DNA from: Pseudomonas sp. BCA17
GTDB lineage: Bacteria > Pseudomonadota > Gammaproteobacteria > Pseudomonadales > Pseudomonadaceae
DNA length: 64,000 nucleotides
Assembly (NCBI RefSeq): GCF_004519405.1
Contig: NZ_SGWI01000005.1
Span: forward strand, 372,001-436,000
Direction: 5' to 3'
Shown: in pieces, positions 58,971 through 64,000 of the stretch
Numbering within the stretch: position 1 is the first letter of the stretch
Layout of the letters: every line of letters starts with the position of its first letter
Notes under the pieces: model-generated
Databases searched by the model: none
The model's input: only the letters and a program-made list of their open reading frames with translations
What the model was told of the DNA's origin: nothing
Made by a program: the position numbers and the translations under genes

Positions 58971-60140
58971 TCAGCAAGAACCTGCAACCCTCCGCCCACT
59001 CAAGAAGCACAAGGTTCCCCCGACGGCCGTCAGTGCGCCGAGGGCGTAGAACATGCTGGTTGGCGCTGCGTTGATCAGCAAATACCCACAGATTACCGGG
59101 CTCATCGCCCCGCCGAACGCTGCCAGGTTTTGCGCGCCGTAGTAACTGCCGCGCAGCGCATCAGGGGCGATGGTATCGATGAATAGAAATTCCGACGGGT
59201 AGATAATCATCTCGCCCAAGGTGAACACGAACATCGCCAGGCACCAGGTAAACAGGCTGTCTGCCTGGCTGAAACCGACCAGGCCGGCGATGAACAGCAA
59301 GGTGCCCAGCAAGATCCAGTAGCGCAGTTGTTCGCGCTTGAGAAAACGGCCGATCTGGTACTGCATCAGAATCACGGTGACGGCGTTGCAGGCCAGCACC
59401 GCAGACAGAATTTTCAGCGCGTCGGCAGGCTTGTAGGCTACCAGCAGGAATTGCGACAGATACAACGTATAGCGCCCGTGGACAATGGTGCTCAATAAGC
59501 TACCGCTGGTGAACAGGATCAGCGTGCGGTCGCTGCGCAAAGTGCGCAAGGTCGTCAGAAAACTCAGGGGCCTGTTGCTGTCATCATGCTGGGTCGGCGG
59601 GATACCGATCATCAAGAACAGGCTGCCAAACGCAATGGCACTGGCGATCAGAAAGGGCGCCAATTGCATGTGACCGGCAATCACTACGCCGAGCATGGGG
59701 CCAGTGGCGTAGCCCACGTTGGTCAAGGTATAGCGTAGGGAAAATACCTTGGCACGGTCAGCCACCGGCAGGTTTTCGCTGATGATGGCTTTGGAGCCGA
59801 TCAGAAACAGCGCCGACGCCGCCTCGGTAATCACCAGGGTCAAGGTCGTGAGGTAGAGGTTGCTGGCAAAGGTCAGCAACAGAAAACCGATGGAGCTGGA
59901 CAGCATGGCCAGGATCAGCAGTTTGCGCTTTTCCAGGCGGTCGATGATGTAGCCGCCATAGAGGCCCAGCAATGTAGCGGTAAACACGGCGACGCCCATC
60001 AGCAGGCCGATGTCCTGCTGGTTGAGACCCAGGCGGGTGCTCAACAGTAGCGCCAGCAACGGGCTGGTCATGGCGCGGCTGACCACGATGGTCACCGAGC
60101 AAATCATCAGGCGGCGGATTACCAAAGAGTAGGTGGGCAC
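58971..60140 (-). CDS. MFS transporter, drug-efflux-like
   Basis: A 389-residue major facilitator with about twelve membrane segments. Loop 2-3 carries GLYGGYIIDRLEKRKLLILA near 60, a motif A variant, and the second half repeats it at IGRFLKREQLRYW. It resembles MdtG/YajR or methyl-viologen type drug exporters. Its N terminus (MPTYSLVIRRLMICSVTIVVSRAM) supports the chosen start. It precedes the unknown zinc-finger gene by 54 bases on the same strand. The substrate is unknown. Confidence 0.8.
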   Translation of the reverse strand: MPTYSLVIRRLMICSVTIVVSRAMTSPLLALLLSTRLGLNQQDIGLLMGVAVFTATLLGLYGGYIIDRLEKRKLLILAMLSSSIGFLLLTFASNLYLTTLTLVITEAASALFLIGSKAIISENLPVADRAKVFSLRYTLTNVGYATGPMLGVVIAGHMQLAPFLIASAIAFGSLFLMIGIPPTQHDDSNRPLSFLTTLRTLRSDRTLILFTSGSLLSTIVHGRYTLYLSQFLLVAYKPADALKILSAVLACNAVTVILMQYQIGRFLKREQLRYWILLGTLLFIAGLVGFSQADSLFTWCLAMFVFTLGEMIIYPSEFLFIDTIAPDALRGSYYGAQNLAAFGGAMSPVICGYLLINAAPTSMFYALGALTAVGGTLCFLSGRRVAGSC

Positions 60141-60203
60141 GTGGGGCGAGCGTCCTTGTTATTGCTTTGAGACAGCACAGGCCGAATGCGAAAGCAGACC
60201 AAT

Positions 60204-60229
60204 GTGGGAGCGAGCAGGACCGCTCCCAC
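60204..60229. terminator. GTGGGAGCG hairpin between MFS and ABC genes
   Basis: GTGGGAGCG (60204-60212) pairs with CGCTCCCAC (60221-60229). It follows the SBP stop by 13 bases on the minus strand, so it probably ends the ABC operon transcript. Confidence 0.6.
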
Positions 60230-60241
60230 GCTCAGACCGAC

Positions 60242-61063
60242 TTACTGGCCGGCATTGATGGTGATTTTCTCGACTGCACCCTGCTCCAGATCCCACTTCT
60301 TCAGGATTTTGCCGTATGTCCCATCGTCAATCATGCCCTGCAACGCTTCACTGATCGCGCTCACCAGCTCGGTATTGCTCTTCTCGATGCCAAGCCCAGT
60401 GAATTGCTTGGAAATCGCCAGCCCCACCGGCTTGTACTTACCTTTATCCAATGACATCAGATAAGGAATCGTCTCGCTCCCCTGCATCGCTGCATCCAAC
60501 CGGTTCTGCTGCAGCTGCGCCCGCGCATCCGCCGAGCCTTCGGTGCCGATCACCACGATCGCCGGCTTACCCGCCGCTTCGCAGTTTTGCTTGCTCCACG
60601 CGGCAATTTCCGACGGCCAGGTGGTACGGCGGCTGGTGCCGACTTTTTTACCGCACAGGTCAGTCAATTCCTTGAGGTCTTCACGCTTGGCCAGGGTGTA
60701 CAACTGCGGGCCGCTGGTGAAGTAGTCGATGAAGGTCACTGACTTCTGGCGTTCGGCGGTATCGGTCATGCCTGACAGCACAATGTCCACGCGCTTGGTG
60801 GTCAGGCCGCTGAGCATTTGCTCGAAGCCGGTTTCCTGCCATTTGATCTTCACGCCCAGGCGCTCGGCCAGGGCATTGCCCAGGTCAAAGTCCAGACCGG
60901 TGATCTTGTTGGTGGCCGGGTCCTTGAAATCCATCGGCGGATAGTTCGGCACGATGGCCGCGCTGATCTCGCCCTTGTCCTTGATTGCCGCCGGCAATGC
61001 CGCGAAAACTGCAGTGGAGGCCATCAGGCCCGCGAGCAAGGTGGGGATAAACAATTTTTTCAT
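60242..61063 (-). CDS. amino-acid ABC transporter substrate-binding protein
   Basis: A 273-residue family 3 periplasmic binding protein. Signal peptide at residues 1-21 (MKKLFIPTLLAGLMASTAVFA), then IKDKGEISAAIVPNYPPMDFKDP, the ligand-pocket GLDFDLGNALAERLG near 55, and RVDIVLSGMTDTAERQKSV near 90 (Arg for the ligand carboxylate is likely in TDTAER). It is the last gene of an operon with ATPase and permease, spaced 25 bases. It resembles polar amino-acid or opine binders; the exact ligand is open. Confidence 0.88.
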   Translation of the reverse strand: MKKLFIPTLLAGLMASTAVFAALPAAIKDKGEISAAIVPNYPPMDFKDPATNKITGLDFDLGNALAERLGVKIKWQETGFEQMLSGLTTKRVDIVLSGMTDTAERQKSVTFIDYFTSGPQLYTLAKREDLKELTDLCGKKVGTSRRTTWPSEIAAWSKQNCEAAGKPAIVVIGTEGSADARAQLQQNRLDAAMQGSETIPYLMSLDKGKYKPVGLAISKQFTGLGIEKSNTELVSAISEALQGMIDDGTYGKILKKWDLEQGAVEKITINAGQ

Positions 61064-61088
61064 GGGGGCGTTCTCGTTAGTTTTCTAG

Positions 61089-61853
61089 TTAAGTGCGAAC
61101 GGCAGAAATAAAGCTTTGGGTACGCGGGTTTTGTGGGCTTATTAGAATGTCTTCGGGGCTGCCGGCTTCCACAATCTGGCCGGCGTCCATAAACACCATG
61201 CGGTTGGACACTTCGCGGGCGAAGCCCAACTCATGGGTGACCACGATCATGGTCATGCCGGTGGTTGCAAGATCGCGCATCACCGACAGCACTTCGCCTA
61301 CCAGCTCCGGGTCGAGCGCTGACGTGGGTTCGTCAAACAACATCAGTTTGGGCCGCATCGCCAGCGCGCGGGCAATGGCCACACGCTGTTGCTGGCCGCC
61401 GGACAACTCCACCGGGTAGGCATTACGCTTGTCCGCCAAGCCCACGCGTGCCAGTAACTCCAACGCGTCTTCGGTCGCTTCCTTGGGCGAGCGCTTGAGT
61501 ACCTGGCAGGGGCCTTCGATGATGTTCTGCAACACGGTCATATGCGGGAACAAATTGAAGCGCTGGAACACCATGCCCGTAGCCAGGCGCTGACGGGCGA
61601 TCTGCGATTCATTCATCTCGTGAAGCTTGTTGCCGACCACCCGGTAACCCACCAGTTCGCCGTCGACCCAAAGGCCGCCCTTGTCGATTTTTTCCAGCTG
61701 GTTGACGCAGCGCAGCAGGGTACTTTTACCCGAGCCCGAAGGGCCGATGATGCACATGACCTCGCCTTGCTCGACCTCGATATTGATGTCTCGCAGCGCG
61801 TGATACTGGTCGTAATACTTGTTCAGGTTGACGGCCTTGACGATGCTTCTCAT
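61089..61853 (-). CDS. amino-acid ABC transporter ATP-binding protein
   Basis: A 254-residue ATPase subunit: Walker A GPSGSGKST at residues 37-45, signature LSGGQQQRVAIARAL near 150, Walker B LMLFDEPTSALDP near 173, and the switch His in VVTHELGFA near 208. It is close to HisP/GlnQ. GAGGAG precedes the ATG. It lies between the permease and binding-protein genes. Confidence 0.93.
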   Translation of the reverse strand: MRSIVKAVNLNKYYDQYHALRDINIEVEQGEVMCIIGPSGSGKSTLLRCVNQLEKIDKGGLWVDGELVGYRVVGNKLHEMNESQIARQRLATGMVFQRFNLFPHMTVLQNIIEGPCQVLKRSPKEATEDALELLARVGLADKRNAYPVELSGGQQQRVAIARALAMRPKLMLFDEPTSALDPELVGEVLSVMRDLATTGMTMIVVTHELGFAREVSNRMVFMDAGQIVEAGSPEDILISPQNPRTQSFISAVRT

Positions 61854-61877
61854 GGGGCAAATCTCCTCAACCCAGAC

Positions 61878-62756
61878 TTACGAGCGCTTGCCGGCGCCGC
61901 GGGCAAAACGACGCTCGAGGCGGCTTTGGCCAAATGAAAGAACAGTCACCACCGCCAGGTACCAGATACCGGCAACCATCAGCAGCTCCATGACCCGCGC
62001 GTTGGCGTAGTAAATGTTTTGCGCGTTGTGCAGCAGCTCCGAGTACTGGATGACGCTGGCCAGGCTGGTCATTTTCACCATGCTGATGAACTCGTTGCCC
62101 ACAGGCGGAATGATCACTCGCATGGCCTGCGGCAGAATTACCCTACGCAGCGCTTGCAGGTTCGGCATACCGATGGACTTGGCCGCTTCGTACTGGCCGG
62201 TGTCTACCGAGAGCAAACCAGCACGTACCACCTCCGCGGTGTAGGCGCCCTGGTTGATGCTGAGGCCGAGCAGGGCGGCCACGAACGGCGTCATCAAGTT
62301 GACGGTATCGATGCTGAACAGACCGGGAATCGCGATCACCGGGAAGATCAGCGCCAGGTTGAACCACAACAGCAGTTGCAGAATCAGCGGCGTGCCCCGG
62401 AACAGCCAGGTGTAAGTGATGGCCACATACCGCAGGATCGGGTTGGCCGACATGCGCATGATCGCCGTGATCACCCCGATCACCACACCCAGCGCCATCG
62501 CCAGGACCGACATGACGATGGTGTTCACCAGGCCCCAGAGGATGGCCTCAGACGTGAGGAACTGTCCGATGTAGGACCATTCGATCTGGCCGTTGGCGAA
62601 TGCGCGCAACAACGCGGCCAGCACGATCACGATCAACGTGGCAAAAAACATCCGCCCGTAATAGCGACGCGGCACGTGTTCGTATTGCGTGATATCGAAC
62701 TGGTTCTCGGACAACTTGCGCTCGGCTTCCAAGCGCTCTGCCGGGTTTTGATTCAT
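61878..62756 (-). CDS. amino-acid ABC transporter permease (HisM/GlnP type)
   Basis: A 292-residue inner-membrane permease with about five hydrophobic segments. The EAA loop is YEAAKSIGMPNLQALRRVILPQA near residues 205-227. It has a hydrophilic N-terminal tail of about 30 residues (NPAERLEAERKLSENQ). It heads the three-gene operon, with GGAG before the ATG. A REPIN separates it from argH. It probably carries polar amino acids together with the downstream genes. Confidence 0.9.
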   Translation of the reverse strand: MNQNPAERLEAERKLSENQFDITQYEHVPRRYYGRMFFATLIVIVLAALLRAFANGQIEWSYIGQFLTSEAILWGLVNTIVMSVLAMALGVVIGVITAIMRMSANPILRYVAITYTWLFRGTPLILQLLLWFNLALIFPVIAIPGLFSIDTVNLMTPFVAALLGLSINQGAYTAEVVRAGLLSVDTGQYEAAKSIGMPNLQALRRVILPQAMRVIIPPVGNEFISMVKMTSLASVIQYSELLHNAQNIYYANARVMELLMVAGIWYLAVVTVLSFGQSRLERRFARGAGKRS

Positions 62757-62799
62757 GGTGCTACTCCAAAACTACTAAAGCTCTAACTGCTGTGCGTAC

Positions 62800-62909
62800 C
62801 CCCCTGTAGGAGCGAGCTTGCTCGCGAAGAACCTGAGAGCAACGCGGGGTATCAGGCTTCCCGCGTCATCGTTCACCGTCTTCGCGAGCACGCTCGCTCC
62901 TACAGGGGG
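62800..62909. repeat. REPIN, CTGTAGGAGCGAGC family
   Basis: Arms 62800-62830 and 62879-62909 pair at 30 of 31 positions, with core GAGCGAGCTTGCTCGCGAAG. The centre ends in CGCGTCATCGTT, close to CGCGTTATCGTT in the element at 4541-4640, so the two are copies of one mobile element. It lies between argH and the permease gene and could attenuate transcription between them. Confidence 0.88.
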
Positions 62910-62916
62910 AAGCCGT

Positions 62917-64000
62917 TCAAATTCTGAAACCGGTGTAGTCGTCGGCCCATTTCCGCTGAGCCGCCAACGCCACCTTCAACCGCCCGATCTGCTCTCGCAC
63001 CCGCTCCGGCGCCGTCCCACCCCAACCACTGCGCGCTGCAATCGCCGCCTCCAGGGTCAAACAGTCGCGCACCTCCGGCAGCAGCCGCGGATCCACCTCC
63101 GCCAACATCGCCGGCGAGGCTTCCCACAACTCAATCTCATGTTTCTCACAGGCCTGCACCAGGGCGCCGGTAATCTCATGCGCCTCCTTGAACGGCACAC
63201 CACGGGTCGCCAACCAGTCCGCCACCTCCGTCGCCAGGGTGAAGCCCATCGGTGCCTGGCGCCGCAGTTCTTCCACCTGCACCTTCATGGTCGCGACCAT
63301 CCCGGCCATCGCCGGCAGCACCAGCAGCAAGGTATCCACACTGTCCAACACGCTGTGCTTGTCTTCGCTCAAATCGCGGTTGTACGACAGGGGCAAGGAT
63401 TTGAGGGTCGACATCAACCCCGTCAGGTTGCCAATCAGCCGCCCGGCCTTGCCCCGCGCCAATTCGGCAATGTCCGGGTTCTTTTTCTGCGGCATGATCG
63501 AGCTGCCAGTGGCGTAGGCATCATCCAAAACCACCCAGCGGAACTGGCGCGACGACCACAGGCAAAACTCCTCCGACAGTCGCGAAATGTTCACCCCGAG
63601 CATGCCCGCCACAAACAGGAATTCCGCCACATGGTCGCGGCTTGCTACGGCGTCGATAGAGTTTTCGCACGGCCCGGTGTAGCCCATTTCCTTGGCCGAA
63701 TGCTCCGGCTGGCGCGCAATCGCCGAACCGGCCATAGCCGCCGCGCCGAGGGGCGACAACGCCGTACGCGCATCCCAATCCATCAGCCGTTGTACATCGC
63801 GCAACATTGACTGGGCGTGGGCCAACAAGTGATGGGCGAACACAATCGGTTGCGCCTGCTGCAAGTGCGTGAAGCCCGGGCAGATGCTCTCCACATGCTG
63901 CTCGGCCTGCTCCACCAGGGCCTGCTGCAAACCCAGTACTTCAGTAGTGATGGTGCGTACATGGTCGCGTAGGAAAAGGCGCAGATCATTGGCCGTCTGG
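62917..64000 (-). CDS. argH: argininosuccinate lyase, partial (second copy)
   Basis: Splits argininosuccinate into arginine and fumarate in arginine synthesis. About 361 C-terminal residues of ~465 are present; the frame is open to the right edge with no start. Seen are TRANSPOSED-order landmarks of the fumarase superfamily: the catalytic loop SSIMPQKKNPDIAELARGKAGR and earlier GFTHLQQAQPIVFAHHLLAH near the window end. Housekeeping argH of Pseudomonas lies, as I recall, near the hemC/algR region; this copy beside an amino-acid ABC transporter is probably a second paralogue, perhaps acting on an opine-like or amino-acid conjugate. Confidence 0.88.
   Translation of the reverse strand, partial: QTANDLRLFLRDHVRTITTEVLGLQQALVEQAEQHVESICPGFTHLQQAQPIVFAHHLLAHAQSMLRDVQRLMDWDARTALSPLGAAAMAGSAIARQPEHSAKEMGYTGPCENSIDAVASRDHVAEFLFVAGMLGVNISRLSEEFCLWSSRQFRWVVLDDAYATGSSIMPQKKNPDIAELARGKAGRLIGNLTGLMSTLKSLPLSYNRDLSEDKHSVLDSVDTLLLVLPAMAGMVATMKVQVEELRRQAPMGFTLATEVADWLATRGVPFKEAHEITGALVQACEKHEIELWEASPAMLAEVDPRLLPEVRDCLTLEAAIAARSGWGGTAPERVREQIGRLKVALAAQRKWADDYTGFRI

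Noticed and set aside
1..64000. tRNA, rRNA or CRISPR arrays
   Set aside because: No cloverleaf-like sequence, rRNA stretch or regularly spaced direct repeat was seen; the repeated palindromes are REP elements.

Overview
The window looks like chromosomal DNA of a Pseudomonas, most probably of the P. fluorescens group. The grounds are a GC-rich, densely coding sequence, a zwf-pgl-eda Entner-Doudoroff operon, the gntR/gntK/gntP gluconate locus, the fadD2-fadD1 pair beside a MaoC hydratase and a lipase-like hydrolase (an order I recall from P. aeruginosa), Pseudomonas-typical small proteins (PA2169-like, DUF6124, DUF3820), and many REP/REPIN repeats. I saw no rRNA, tRNA, CRISPR array, integrase or transposase. 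All identifications come from reading the proteins and motifs; no database was searched.

Layout. 1-2.3 kb: end of zwf, then pgl and eda with a terminator. 2.3-6.1 kb: a PLP enzyme, a DUF3820 protein, a PA2169-family protein behind a very good sigma-54 promoter, then a PhaJ-type hydratase and an alpha/beta hydrolase. 6.4-10.2 kb: two acyl-CoA synthetases. 10.3-14.2 kb: CsbD, YihY/BrkB, peptide deformylase, an exported methyltransferase and an acetyltransferase. 14.3-18.8 kb: a fatty acid desaturase, three solute-binding-type proteins with no permease or ATPase, and a FecI-like sigma factor without an anti-sigma gene. 18.8-23.7 kb: GST/LysR pair, an MFS transporter, a second GST and a DUF6124 gene with a long structured leader. 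24-27.2 kb: gluconate repressor, kinase and permease with three matching operators and a Crc/Hfq-type A-rich leader motif. 27.3-32.4 kb: alaC, a GyrI-like protein, a GNAT, and a SnoaL / DGPF / AHSA1 / ECF42 sigma cluster. 32.4-38.5 kb: five LysR regulators with a PACE efflux protein, an NmrA-like protein and an SDR. 38.6-41.3 kb: pxpABC-type 5-oxoprolinase genes. 41.3-47.2 kb: Pit phosphate transporter, ZntB, a GAF histidine kinase, a PepSY protein and glpQ. 47.3-53 kb: a two-gene unit of a GATase-like protein and an ABM monooxygenase, LysR, DUF1003, a BdlA-like chemoreceptor and a MASE2-GGDEF cyclase. 53-57.5 kb: TetR with a divergent metallo-hydrolase sharing a perfect palindrome, a stand-alone amidase C-terminal domain and a full amidase. 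57.5-60.2 kb: an XRE-type regulator under an apparent LexA box, a zinc-finger protein of unknown function, and an MFS transporter. 60.2-64 kb: an amino-acid ABC transporter downstream of a truncated argH.

The genes fit a metabolically flexible soil or rhizosphere bacterium. Gluconate taken up by GntP is phosphorylated by GntK to 6-phosphogluconate, the same intermediate that zwf and pgl make from glucose 6-phosphate and that eda's pathway consumes. FadD1/FadD2, the hydratase and the hydrolase form a lipid-use block. No classical defence island, prophage or secondary-metabolite cluster is visible. The least explained parts are the DUF6124 leader, the SOS-box regulator with its neighbouring zinc-finger protein, the orphan binding-protein/sigma block, and a GATase-like protein that keeps the cysteine but lacks the histidine.
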